Source: Clostridiales bacterium
GTDB lineage: Bacteria; Bacillota; Clostridia; Lachnospirales; Lachnospiraceae
Assembly: GCA_012519695.1 (NCBI GenBank)
Contig: JAAYPT010000013.1
Coordinates: forward strand, 1-64,000
DNA: 64,000 bases
Reading direction: 5' to 3'
The notes under the pieces were generated by a model. It ran no database searches, had not been told where the DNA came from, and saw only the letters and a program-made list of their open reading frames with translations. Positions 51,148-59,875 of the stretch are shown here, one piece after another (position 1 is the first letter of the stretch; each line of letters opens with the position of its first letter). Made by a program: the position numbers and the translations under genes.

Positions 51148-51189
51148 AGGCGTACGAAGATGTAGCAATACATTTTCTGCGTCTTTTTT
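51148..51189 (+). promoter_or_regulatory. Folded leader element, copy 1 (before first binding-protein gene)
   Basis: An outer stem AGGCG/CGTCT (one G-U pair) encloses a smaller stem ATGTA-GCAA-TACAT, and six Ts follow. It ends 43 bases before the start codon. The same arrangement recurs at 54633 and 56964. It can act as a terminator or attenuator of the transporter genes. Confidence 0.75.
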
Positions 51190-51232
51190 ATTGGTAATAA
51201 AATAAGCGGAAAGAAAAGAGGAGGACACTATT

Positions 51233-52915
51233 ATGAAAAGACGAAGCAAATTAATTGCAGCAATTCTTATTTCTACATTAACCGTTGGAAGTTTTGTGGG
51301 GTGTGGTAGCAGTTCGGAAAAATCTAATCCGGGGGCTACAAGTTCAGGAGAGAGTACAGCCCTTGAAGGAAAAAATGTTTTAAGTGGGGATGAATCATCT
51401 GCCGCAAATGAAAGTGTCACAAATAAAAGAGAGTATAAAAAGGAAATTCATGTGGCAATCAGTGCACCACCAAGCAATTTAGATGCAATGGTAAATGCAG
51501 CATTTTTAACAAGGCAGTTAGTTGGTGGAGGACAGGTGTATGAACAGTTAGTAACATTAGATGGAGATTATAATCCACAGATGGAACTAGCAGAATCATA
51601 TGAGGTTAGTGAGGATAATAAAATTTGGACATATAAATTGAGACAAGGAGTGAAATTTCATGATGGTAGCGAGATGACAGCAGAAGATGTGGTAGCATCT
51701 ATAAACCGTTGGATTGATAAGGTTGCAGTAGCAAAGGCATTATTTGGAGATGCCAGATTTGAAGTTGTAGATGATTATACAGTAAGGGTTGAATTGGTAG
51801 AAGGTTCTAGTGCTGTAAATACAATTTTGGCAGCAACGTCACCATCTTGTGTAATTACAACAAAAGAGGCAATTGATACAGTAAAAGATGATGTATTAAC
51901 AGAATATATAGGTACGGGTCCTTATAAATTTTCTGAATGGGCAACAGACCAGTATATTAAATTTGAAAAATTTGATGATTATGTGCCATATGAAGAAGAA
52001 GGAACCTTTAGTGGATGGTGGGGACACAAAACAGCATATATTGATACAATTTATTATGATATTGTAAAAGATAATTCTACACGAGTAGCCGGATTACAGA
52101 CAGGACAGTATGATATGTTGTATGTTCCGTGTCCATTGGATAATTTTGAACAGTTAAAGGATACATCTGGAACCACTTTAATTCAGGAAAATCGTGGAAA
52201 CTTTATTATGATTTATAATAAAAAAGGTGAGGCTGCTTCCAATAAAGTATTGCGTCAGGCAATCAATAAGGCATTAGATTATGATGAAGTTATGACAGCG
52301 GCTTTTGTTGATTCGAAGTATTATACAATTACACCGAGTGTTATGTACAATGAAAAAAGTAGTTATTATACAGAAGCCGGAACAGAAGCATTTAATCTAA
52401 ATGATCCGGAAGGTGCAAAGAAAATGTTAGAAGAAAGTGGATATGATTTTTCGACACCAATTAAGCTTTTAACACCTACGGATTATCCAGAATACTATAA
52501 TGCTACATTGGATATAGCCAATCAGTTAGAAAAAATTGGACTTACAGTAGAATTAGAATCTATGGATTGGGCATCTTGTCTTTCGGCGAAAGCAGAGGAG
52601 AGTGGTTGGGATGCATATGTAAGTACACAGAGTGAAGTAGCAGTACCAGCAGCATTACCATATCTTTCGGGTGCAAAAGCTTTTGGCTTTCCGGATGATG
52701 AAACAGTAATTTCCTTACAGCATGATGGATTATTTGCAGCAGATGAAGATACCGCAAAGGCTAAATGGGAAGAGTTGCAGACATATTGTTTAACGGACTA
52801 TGTTCCATTTACTTCTTTTGGACCATGGAAATCATATAGTGCAATAGCAGGAGATTATGACATGTCTTTTATGCAGGGTGGAATTATGTGGAATGCAAAG
52901 TTTTATGAAGAATAA
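51233..52915 (+). CDS. Peptide ABC transporter substrate-binding lipoprotein (OppA/DppA-like), copy 1
   Basis: This 560-residue family-5 binding lipoprotein has lipobox VGC with Cys24, a Ser/Gly linker, and the conserved NLDAMV, YEQLVTLD, LAESYEVS, YKLRQGVKFHDGSEMTAEDV and YIGTGPYKFSEW segments. It should bind peptides at the cell surface for the DppBCDF transporter encoded downstream. It is closely collinear with the copy at 54710, including the leader, so the two arose by duplication. The ATG follows GAGGAGGAC. Ligand is unknown; the gamma-glutamyltransferase gene between the copies hints at gamma-glutamyl peptides. Confidence 0.93.
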   Translation: MKRRSKLIAAILISTLTVGSFVGCGSSSEKSNPGATSSGESTALEGKNVLSGDESSAANESVTNKREYKKEIHVAISAPPSNLDAMVNAAFLTRQLVGGGQVYEQLVTLDGDYNPQMELAESYEVSEDNKIWTYKLRQGVKFHDGSEMTAEDVVASINRWIDKVAVAKALFGDARFEVVDDYTVRVELVEGSSAVNTILAATSPSCVITTKEAIDTVKDDVLTEYIGTGPYKFSEWATDQYIKFEKFDDYVPYEEEGTFSGWWGHKTAYIDTIYYDIVKDNSTRVAGLQTGQYDMLYVPCPLDNFEQLKDTSGTTLIQENRGNFIMIYNKKGEAASNKVLRQAINKALDYDEVMTAAFVDSKYYTITPSVMYNEKSSYYTEAGTEAFNLNDPEGAKKMLEESGYDFSTPIKLLTPTDYPEYYNATLDIANQLEKIGLTVELESMDWASCLSAKAEESGWDAYVSTQSEVAVPAALPYLSGAKAFGFPDDETVISLQHDGLFAADEDTAKAKWEELQTYCLTDYVPFTSFGPWKSYSAIAGDYDMSFMQGGIMWNAKFYEE

Positions 52916-52940
52916 ATTTATTACGAAGGAGGAAGTCCAT

Positions 52941-54560
52941 ATGGGATATAAAGGAATGAATCCATTTGATTATACTTATACATCCAGACGTAATATTACT
53001 TATGGAAAACAGGGAATGGTTGCGGCGAGTCAGCCACAAGCAAGCCAAGCAGGATTAGAAATTTTAAAAAAGGGTGGAAATGCAGTCGATGCGGCAATTG
53101 CAATGGCAATTGCCCTAACGGTAGTAGAACCAACATCAAATGGTGTAGGTGGAGATGCATTTGCACTGATTTGGACAAAAGATGGACTGAAGGGATTAAA
53201 TGCCAGCGGTCCGGCGGGATCATTAGCAGATGCAGAAAAGATGAAGAGTGAAAACTACACTAAGATGCCAGAATATGGAATAAAAACAGTAACGGTTCCG
53301 GGAGCACCATCTGCATGGGTTACACTTTCTAAAACGTATGGAAAATTACCATTTAAGGAGTTATTTAAGCCAGCAATCTCTTTGGCAGAAGAAGGTTATG
53401 TTGTTTCGCCGATGGTTTCAGAAATGTGGGAATACGAATTTAATGTACACAATAAACAACATAGAGAACAACCCGAATATAAAGCATGGTTTGACACATA
53501 TATGCCAATGGGAAGAGCGATGAGAGCAGGTGAAGTTTTTAAAAACCCAGATTTAGGAAAAACACTAAGAGAATTGGCGGATACGGAATGTGAGAGTTTT
53601 TATCGAGGTGCAATTGCAGGAAAAATAATAGATTTCTGCGCAAAATATGATGGTTTTCTTACAAAGGAGGATTTGGCAACTTATTATCCAGAGTGGGTAG
53701 AACCCATAAGTATAAATTATCGAGGTTATGATGTGTGGGAAATTCCACCTAATGGACATGGAATTGTAGCACTTATGGCGTTAAATATGTTAAAAGGATA
53801 TGATTTAAAAGAAAAGGAAAATGTGGATACTTACCACAAGTCCATAGAAGCACTAAAACTTGCTTATACAGATGGAAAAAAATATGTGACAGACATTCGA
53901 CATATGTCCGTTAAAGTCGAAGATTTATTAAGTGATGAATATGCAAATAAGAGAAGAGACTTAATTAACAAAGAAGCCCTAATGCCAGAGGCTGGAAATC
54001 CTAAGAAAGGTGGAACAGTTTATTTGTGTGCAGCTGATGGAGATGGAAATATGGTTTCTTATATTCAGAGTAATTATTGGAAATTCGGTTCAGGGTTAGT
54101 GATACCGGGAACATCAATTGCTTTACATAATCGAGGAAGAGAATTTTCGCTAAATAAGGAAGATGATAATTATCTGTTACCAGGGAAAAAACCGTATCAT
54201 ACAATTATTCCGGGATTTTTAACAAAGGACGGAAAACCTGTGGGACCATTTGGGGTTATGGGAGGATATATGCAACCACAAGGGCATGTACAGGTTGTTG
54301 AAAATATGATTGATTTTCATATGAATCCACAACAAGCCTTGGATGCACCAAGATGGCAGTGGATTGGAGGAAAGAAGATATTAGTAGAATATAATTTTCC
54401 TATTGAGACTTATCAAAAATTGCAGGAAATGGGACATGAAATAAAGTATTCTAATAGTATAGGTTCTTTTGGCAGAGGACAGATTATTATTCGACAAGAA
54501 GATGGAATACTTGTTGGAGGAACAGAGCCAAGAACAGATGGGGCAGTGTTAGGATATTGA
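52941..54560 (+). CDS. Gamma-glutamyltransferase family protein (YwrD-like), copy 1
   Basis: This 539-residue Ntn-hydrolase has no signal peptide, unlike classical secreted GGT, and matches Bacillus YwrD closely in its start (FDYTYTSRRNITYGKQGMVAASQP) and its VWEIPPNGHGIVALMALNMLKG segment. The self-cleavage/nucleophile Thr359 is in KKGGTVYLCAADGDGNMVSYIQS, and GSGLVIPGTSIALHNRG follows. It should hydrolyse gamma-glutamyl peptides such as glutathione in the cytoplasm. The start is ATG 52941 behind GAAGGAGG. A longer frame overlapping the binding-protein gene is not supported. Confidence 0.92.
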   Translation: MGYKGMNPFDYTYTSRRNITYGKQGMVAASQPQASQAGLEILKKGGNAVDAAIAMAIALTVVEPTSNGVGGDAFALIWTKDGLKGLNASGPAGSLADAEKMKSENYTKMPEYGIKTVTVPGAPSAWVTLSKTYGKLPFKELFKPAISLAEEGYVVSPMVSEMWEYEFNVHNKQHREQPEYKAWFDTYMPMGRAMRAGEVFKNPDLGKTLRELADTECESFYRGAIAGKIIDFCAKYDGFLTKEDLATYYPEWVEPISINYRGYDVWEIPPNGHGIVALMALNMLKGYDLKEKENVDTYHKSIEALKLAYTDGKKYVTDIRHMSVKVEDLLSDEYANKRRDLINKEALMPEAGNPKKGGTVYLCAADGDGNMVSYIQSNYWKFGSGLVIPGTSIALHNRGREFSLNKEDDNYLLPGKKPYHTIIPGFLTKDGKPVGPFGVMGGYMQPQGHVQVVENMIDFHMNPQQALDAPRWQWIGGKKILVEYNFPIETYQKLQEMGHEIKYSNSIGSFGRGQIIIRQEDGILVGGTEPRTDGAVLGY

Positions 54561-54632
54561 TTGTAATTATATAAAGGAATATAAGATGAATAAAATATAG
54601 GATAACCTAAGGTGGATTTTGGGTTAATAAAA

Positions 54633-54674
54633 AGACGTACAAAGATGTAGCAATACATTTTCTGCGTCTTTTTT
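54633..54674 (+). promoter_or_regulatory. Folded leader element, copy 2 (before second binding-protein gene)
   Basis: The outer stem extends to nine pairs (AAAAAGACG with CGTCTTTTT), enclosing ATGTA-GCAA-TACAT and followed by six Ts. Spacing to the start codon is about 36 bases. The core differs from copy 1 at only a few positions, one of which swaps a G-U pair for an A-U pair. Confidence 0.8.
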
Positions 54675-54709
54675 ATAAGCAATAAAAAGAAAAGAGGAGG
54701 AATCACATT

Positions 54710-56389
54710 ATGAAAAAACGAAACAAATTACTTGCAGTAGTTCTTATTTCTGTACTAACGGTTGGAAGTATTGTGGGCTGCGGTGGGAGTTCAAAGTCAT
54801 CTGGTTCAAGTACAACAGGTGCGGGAGGAGATGCAAGCCTAAAGGGAGAAAATATTTTAAGTGGGGATGAGTCATCTGCTGCTAATAACAGTGTTGCGGA
54901 TGAAAGAGAATCTAAAAAAGAGGTTCATATTGCAATTAATGCACAACCGGCAACATTGGATATTATGGTAAATCCTAATTTCCTTGCAAGACAGATTATG
55001 GGAGCTGGTTCCGTATACGAGCAGTTGGTTACATTGGATGCTGACTATAAACCACAGCTTGAATTAGCAGAGTCTTACGATACAAGTGAGGATATGACAA
55101 CTTGGACATATCATCTTCGTAAAGGTGTAAAATTCCATGATGGTTCTGAAATGCTTGCGGAAGACGTAGCAGCATCCGTAAATCGTTGGATTGAGAGTGT
55201 GCCTGTTGCAAAGGCAGCATGTGGAGATGCCAGATTCCAAGTAGTGGATGACTATACGGTATCTATTACATTAGCAGAACCATGTTCACAGATGAATATG
55301 TTGATTGCTGGTTCTTCTCCGTCTTGTATTATCACGACAAAAGAAGCTATATATTCTGTAAAAGATGGTACATTAACAGAATATATAGGTACTGGTCCCT
55401 ATAAGATGGTAGAATGGGCAACAGATCAGTATATTAAATTAGAGAAATTTGATGATTATCAGCCATACGGTACAGAAGGTGAATTTAGCGGATGGGGTGG
55501 ATATAAGACAGCATATATTGATACTGCTTATTATGATATTGTTTCTGATGATTCCACTAGAATTGCAGGAGTTCAATCCGGTCAGTATGATATGTTGTAT
55601 GTTCCGTGTCCATTGGATAACTTTGACCAGCTTGCAGCAAGTGCAGACACTACCCTTATCAAAGAGGATAGAGGTAATTTCTTGATTGTTTATAATAAAA
55701 AGGGTGAAGCAACTGGAAATAAGGTAATGCGTCAGGCAATTAATAAGTTGTTAAATTATGATGAGGTTATGACAGCTGCATTTGTAGATCCGAAATTCTA
55801 TACCCTTACACCAAGTATTATGTTCAATGAAAAGAGTATGTATTATACAGAAGCTGGAAAAGAAGATTTCTATCAGAATGACCCAGAGGGTGCAATCAAG
55901 CTTTTAGAGGATAATGGAGTTGATATTTCTACACCAATTAAAGTTTTAACACCAACCAATTATACAGAGTATTATAATGCAGAGCTTGCAATTAGTAATC
56001 AGTTAGAAGAGGCTGGATTGAATCCGGAATTAGTATCTATGGATTGGGCATCCTGCTATTCTACAATGCAGTCAGAAGATGGATGGGATATCTTTGTATA
56101 TACTGTAGCAGATAGTATTCTGCCACCACTTCTCCAGTATTTGTCTGGTCCGGCAGCGCATGGATTCCCAGAAGATGAAACAGTACAGGCATTGCAGCAT
56201 GACATTTTGTTCGCGCCGGATGATGAAACTGCAACGGCAAAATGGAATGAATTGCAGGAGTATATGTGGACGGATTATGTACCGGTTACATCTTTTGGTG
56301 CATGGCAGTCATACAGTGCAGTTGCAGGAGATTATGATATGTCCTTTATGCAGGGTGGAATTTTGTGGAATGCAAAATTTTATGAATAG
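54710..56389 (+). CDS. Peptide ABC transporter substrate-binding lipoprotein (OppA/DppA-like), copy 2
   Basis: This 559-residue lipoprotein (lipobox VGC, Cys24) is a clear paralog of the protein at 51233, matching along the full length with most motifs identical (MLYVPCPLDNFDQL, YIGTGPYKMVEWATDQYIKLEKFDDYQPYG). The two may bind different peptides or have shared duty. It precedes a pair of hairpins, and then the P-II gene. Ribosome site AGAGGAGG. Confidence 0.94.
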   Translation: MKKRNKLLAVVLISVLTVGSIVGCGGSSKSSGSSTTGAGGDASLKGENILSGDESSAANNSVADERESKKEVHIAINAQPATLDIMVNPNFLARQIMGAGSVYEQLVTLDADYKPQLELAESYDTSEDMTTWTYHLRKGVKFHDGSEMLAEDVAASVNRWIESVPVAKAACGDARFQVVDDYTVSITLAEPCSQMNMLIAGSSPSCIITTKEAIYSVKDGTLTEYIGTGPYKMVEWATDQYIKLEKFDDYQPYGTEGEFSGWGGYKTAYIDTAYYDIVSDDSTRIAGVQSGQYDMLYVPCPLDNFDQLAASADTTLIKEDRGNFLIVYNKKGEATGNKVMRQAINKLLNYDEVMTAAFVDPKFYTLTPSIMFNEKSMYYTEAGKEDFYQNDPEGAIKLLEDNGVDISTPIKVLTPTNYTEYYNAELAISNQLEEAGLNPELVSMDWASCYSTMQSEDGWDIFVYTVADSILPPLLQYLSGPAAHGFPEDETVQALQHDILFAPDDETATAKWNELQEYMWTDYVPVTSFGAWQSYSAVAGDYDMSFMQGGILWNAKFYE

Positions 56390-56398
56390 AAAGTAACA

Positions 56399-56456
56399 TA
56401 CAATACTGTTGATGTTACGTATTGTAAGAGACTGGAAAGTTAATTTCCGGTCTCTT
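56399..56456 (+). terminator. Two hairpins after the second binding-protein gene
   Basis: TACAATAC pairs with GTATTGTA (56399-56426), and AGAGACTGGAAA pairs with TTTCCGGTCTCT (56427-56455, one G-U). The second stem has 12 pairs but only a weak T tail, so it could be a terminator or a stabilising structure. Confidence 0.65.
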
Positions 56457-56552
56457 GTGTATCTATAAGATTTTCATATAGAAAAAGAAACAACTATATA
56501 ATTCGAATATATGAAATATATGAAAAAGGTATTAGGCATTTGTTAAGCGGTG

Positions 56553-56561
56553 TGCTATACT
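56553..56561 (+). promoter_or_regulatory. Extended -10 promoter of the P-II gene
   Basis: TGCTATACT is an extended -10 box (TGn-TATACT). TTAGGC 18 bases upstream is a poor -35 box. It lies 31 bases before the P-II start codon and suggests that the P-II and Dpp genes can be transcribed on their own. Confidence 0.45.
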
Positions 56562-56591
56562 TGGTTCAACAATTTAAAGGAGGATTTGTGT

Positions 56592-56933
56592 ATGAAGAAG
56601 ATTACAATGTTTATTAGACCAGAGAAATTAGAGTATGTAAAAAAGATTTTAATTGACAAGTATCAGTGTGGAGGAATGACGGTTTCGAATGTCATGGGAT
56701 GTGGTAACCAAAAAGGTTATAATGAGGAATTTAAAAATATCCGTACCAATGTAAATTTACTTCCGAAGTTAAAGGTAGAGGTATATTCCTTGGATGAAAA
56801 AGTAGAAGGAATTATTGATGAAGTTTGTGAATCGCTTTCCACGGGTATGGCAGGAGACGGAAAGATTTATGTTTCAGATGTTTCTTATGGAGTTCGTATC
56901 AGAACCAAAGAAAGAGTCGGAGAAGACAGCTAA
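56592..56933 (+). CDS. P-II family nitrogen-regulatory protein with shortened T-loop
   Basis: This 113-residue protein matches P-II/GlnB: MKKITMFIRPEKLEYVKKIL, GMTVSNVMGCGNQKG, the LLPKLKVEVYSLDEKVEGIIDEV strand-helix, and the B-loop TGMAGDGKIYVSDV followed by IRTKE, which bind ATP and 2-oxoglutarate. The T-loop between GCGNQKG and LLPKLK is short and lacks the Tyr51 that is uridylylated in many P-II proteins. P-II trimers bind and gate transporters; placed between binding protein and permease genes, this one probably regulates the peptide transporter. The ATG at 56592 follows AAAGGAGG; no shared name is given. Confidence 0.9.
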   Translation: MKKITMFIRPEKLEYVKKILIDKYQCGGMTVSNVMGCGNQKGYNEEFKNIRTNVNLLPKLKVEVYSLDEKVEGIIDEVCESLSTGMAGDGKIYVSDVSYGVRIRTKERVGEDS

Positions 56934-56963
56934 GGGAAAAAGTAATAAGAGATGTAAAATATT

Positions 56964-57006
56964 AAGCGTACAAAGGTGTATGAAACCATTGTTACGCTAT
57001 TTTTTT
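56964..57006 (+). promoter_or_regulatory. Folded leader element, copy 3 (before dppB-type gene)
   Basis: AGCGTA (56965-56970) pairs with TACGCT (56993-56998), then seven Ts. The loop holds CAAAGGTGTATGAAACCATT, similar in layout to copies 1 and 2 but with changed inner arms. It lies between the P-II stop and the ribosome site of the first permease gene. Confidence 0.7.
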
Positions 57007-57033
57007 ACGAAAAATTACTGAGGAGGAAAGAAG

Positions 57034-57978
57034 ATGAAAAAATATATCTTAAAAAGATTATTGTCTCTGATTCCGGTATTGTTCGTTGTGTCGGTTGTTG
57101 TATTTTCAGTTATTCATTTAACACCGGGAGATCCGGTTCAGATGATGTTAGGTGATACAGCAACACCGGAAATGATTGAGGAAATGAGAGAACAGATGGG
57201 ATTAAATGATCCGATTATCCTACAGTATGTACACTGGATTGGCGGTCTTTTCCAAGGCGATTTCGGAGATTCTTATTTTATAGATGAACCAATGTCACAG
57301 ATTATTGTAGAGCATATTGGACCAAGTTTTGCACTTACGCTCTATGCAATGATTATTGCAACTGTAATTGCTATTGTTTTTGGTGTACTTGCGGCAAAGA
57401 AACGTGGAAGCGTGGCAGATAACATAATTGGAACGGGTTCAATGATAGGTATTTCATTACCAAGTTTCTTGACGGGATTGTTTTTAATGTTAGTGTTTTC
57501 TGTAAAAATGCAATGGTTTCCGGTTGCAGGATATACAAAACCGGCAGATGGATTTCTAGAATGTATTCGTTCATTGACACTTCCGGCGATTGCGTTAGGA
57601 TTGCAACAGGCTGCAGTTATGACTCGAATGACACGTTCTTCTGTACTTGAAATCTTAAATTCTGATTATATCAAGATGGCGAAGTCAAAGGGAGTAAAAG
57701 AATCTGTATTGGTATATAAACATGCACTTAGAAATGCACTGCTTCCTATCATTACTTTGATTGGAACGGGATTTACAGAACTTATGGCAGGAACTACGGT
57801 TGTAGAGAATGTATTTGGAATTCCGGGAATGGGACTTTTGGTAGTAAATTCTGTTAGTAGACGTGATTATGAGGTTGTTCAGATTACCGTTTTGGTAGTG
57901 GCAGTTATCAATGTTATAGCAATGTTGCTTGTGGATTTGGTTTATGCAAAAGTTGACCCACGTGTAAAAGTGAAATAG
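57034..57978 (+). CDS. Peptide ABC transporter permease (DppB/OppB-like)
   Basis: This 314-residue protein has the DppB opening MKKYILKRLLSLIPVLFVVSV, the HLTPGDPVQMMLG segment, six membrane spans and the EAA loop YIKMAKSKGVKESVLVYKHALRNALLP. It forms one half of the channel with the next gene product. It is preceded by a folded leader and by AGGAGGAAAG. Confidence 0.94.
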   Translation: MKKYILKRLLSLIPVLFVVSVVVFSVIHLTPGDPVQMMLGDTATPEMIEEMREQMGLNDPIILQYVHWIGGLFQGDFGDSYFIDEPMSQIIVEHIGPSFALTLYAMIIATVIAIVFGVLAAKKRGSVADNIIGTGSMIGISLPSFLTGLFLMLVFSVKMQWFPVAGYTKPADGFLECIRSLTLPAIALGLQQAAVMTRMTRSSVLEILNSDYIKMAKSKGVKESVLVYKHALRNALLPIITLIGTGFTELMAGTTVVENVFGIPGMGLLVVNSVSRRDYEVVQITVLVVAVINVIAMLLVDLVYAKVDPRVKVK

Positions 57979-57992
57979 GAGGTGACTGAGGT

Positions 57993-58877
57993 ATGGGAAA
58001 AAACGAAGCCAGTATGAATAATATAGCCAGAGAGTTAAGAAAAGAGCAGGCCGCAGTCAAGAGAAAAAAGTTCTTAAAAAATAAAATGGCAGTCGTTGGA
58101 CTGATAATTACGATTATCGCGATTTTAATTGGTATTTTGGCACCGTTAATAGCTAATCATGACCCATTAGAAATGGATCCTATTAATCGATTGAAAGGCC
58201 CAACGGGTGAATTTTTCTTTGGAACGGATAAATTAGGCAGAGATTTGTTTAGTCGTGTTGTATATGGAACACGTTATGCAATGTTGATAGGTGTTTCTGT
58301 TGCAGCAATTACAGCGGTTTTAGGATTGATTATCGGATTGTATGCAAGTTACTACAAAGTGTTGGATAGTATTTTGATGCGTATTTGTGATGGATTAAAG
58401 GCAATTCCTACCACGTTGTTGGCATTGGCATTAATGGCTGCATTAGGTGCAAGTTTAAAAAATGTGTTTATCAGCTTAGTGATAGTATATACACCAAGTA
58501 TTGCGAGACTTGCCCGTTCACAGGCATTGTTGATAAAAGAACAGACTTATATAGAAGCGATGAAGGCATTAGGAGCTAAGCCATCAAGAATTATTTGGCG
58601 TCATATTGCACCGAATATTCTATCGCCAGTTATTGTACAAGCAAGTTTTATTTTTGCGTCAACGATTGTAACAGAGGCAGCATTAAGCTTTTTGGGAGCA
58701 GGTGTTCCGGTTCCACAGCCAAGTTGGGGAAATATTCTTTACGATGGAAAAGAAGTTATTTTCAATGCACCGTGGATGATTTGTTTTCCAGGTATCATAA
58801 TGGCGGTGACGGTTTGGGGCATCAATATGTTTGGTGATGGATTGAGAGATTACCTTGATCCGTTGACAAATAATTAG
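57993..58877 (+). CDS. Peptide ABC transporter permease (DppC/OppC-like)
   Basis: This 294-residue permease has the OppC-type N-terminal span (FLKNKMAVVGLIITIIAI), the FGTDKLGRDLFSRVVYGTR motif typical of DppC, and the EAA loop YIEAMKALGAKPSRIIWRHIAPN. It pairs with the DppB-like protein. The start follows GGAGGTGACTGAGG, 14 bases after dppB. Confidence 0.94.
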   Translation: MGKNEASMNNIARELRKEQAAVKRKKFLKNKMAVVGLIITIIAILIGILAPLIANHDPLEMDPINRLKGPTGEFFFGTDKLGRDLFSRVVYGTRYAMLIGVSVAAITAVLGLIIGLYASYYKVLDSILMRICDGLKAIPTTLLALALMAALGASLKNVFISLVIVYTPSIARLARSQALLIKEQTYIEAMKALGAKPSRIIWRHIAPNILSPVIVQASFIFASTIVTEAALSFLGAGVPVPQPSWGNILYDGKEVIFNAPWMICFPGIIMAVTVWGINMFGDGLRDYLDPLTNN

Positions 58878-58889
58878 GAGGTACATCAT

Positions 58890-59870
58890 ATGGCAGAGAA
58901 AATTTTGGAAGTAAAAAATTTATGTACCACATTTCGTACTGAGAGAGGAACGATGAGAGCAGTAGATGGCGTTAGCTTTCATATTAATAAAGGAGAGATT
59001 CTTGGAGTAGTAGGAGAATCCGGTTGTGGAAAAAGTGTGACATCCCAATCCATTTTAAGATTGTATGATGAAAAGAGAACGGCTTCTTATGAGGGAGATA
59101 TTTTACTTGAGGGAAAGTCTGTTTTATCTTTGAAGGAAAAAGAAATGCAGGCAATCCGAGGATATGACATTGCAATGATTTTTCAGGATGCTTTGAGTTC
59201 GTTGAATCCGGTTTTCACCATCGGTGACCAGATTATGGAAACTTTAAGAATACATCAAAACATGGATAAGGAAAAAGCGAGAGAAGAGACCATAGAGATG
59301 CTTCGACTAGTTGGAATTCCTGCACCGGATAAGAGGGTAGACCAGTATCCTCATGAACTTTCGGGAGGAATGCGACAGAGAGCGATGATTGCTATTGCGC
59401 TTGCATGCCATCCAAAGGTTTTGATTGCAGATGAGCCAACTACAGCGCTTGATGTGACAATTCAGGCACAGATTATGGAGTTAATTAAGAAACTAAATGA
59501 AGAACTTGATATGGGAGTTATGCTGATTACACATGATTTGGCTGTAGTAGCGGAGACTTGCAGTCGTGTAGTTGTTATGTATCTTGGACAAATTGTAGAA
59601 GAAGGTGATGTCATGGATTTATTTGACAATCCTTTGCATCCATATACAAATGGACTTATGAGGTCAATTCCTAAATTGGACGGAGAACGACAGGATAGGC
59701 TTTATATGATAAAAGGAATGGTCCCATTATTAAGTCAGATTCCAAAAGGATGTCGTTTTGCACCAAGGTGTCCCTATGCTACGGATAAATGTAGAAAGGA
59801 AATGCCAGAACTTAAAACGATAGAGGGTAATCAGAAAGTTAGATGTTTCAGAGTACAAGAGGAGGTGTGA
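58890..59870 (+). CDS. Peptide ABC transporter ATPase (DppD/OppD-like)
   Basis: This 326-residue ATPase has Walker [10 protein letters not shown], the Q-loop [14 protein letters not shown], signature [12 protein letters not shown], Walker [12 protein letters not shown] and the switch His in LITHDLAVV. The C-terminal [14 protein letters not shown] region is the cysteine-rich OppD/DppD signature. It drives peptide import with the DppF-like partner. The start is 12 bases after dppC. Confidence 0.95.
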   Translation: MAEKILEVKNLCTTFRTERGTMRAVDGVSFHINKGEILGVVGESGCGKSVTSQSILRLYDEKRTASYEGDILLEGKSVLSLKEKEMQAIRGYDIAMIFQDALSSLNPVFTIGDQIMETLRIHQNMDKEKAREETIEMLRLVGIPAPDKRVDQYPHELSGGMRQRAMIAIALACHPKVLIADEPTTALDVTIQAQIMELIKKLNEELDMGVMLITHDLAVVAETCSRVVVMYLGQIVEEGDVMDLFDNPLHPYTNGLMRSIPKLDGERQDRLYMIKGMVPLLSQIPKGCRFAPRCPYATDKCRKEMPELKTIEGNQKVRCFRVQEEV

Positions 59871-59875
59871 GGAAA

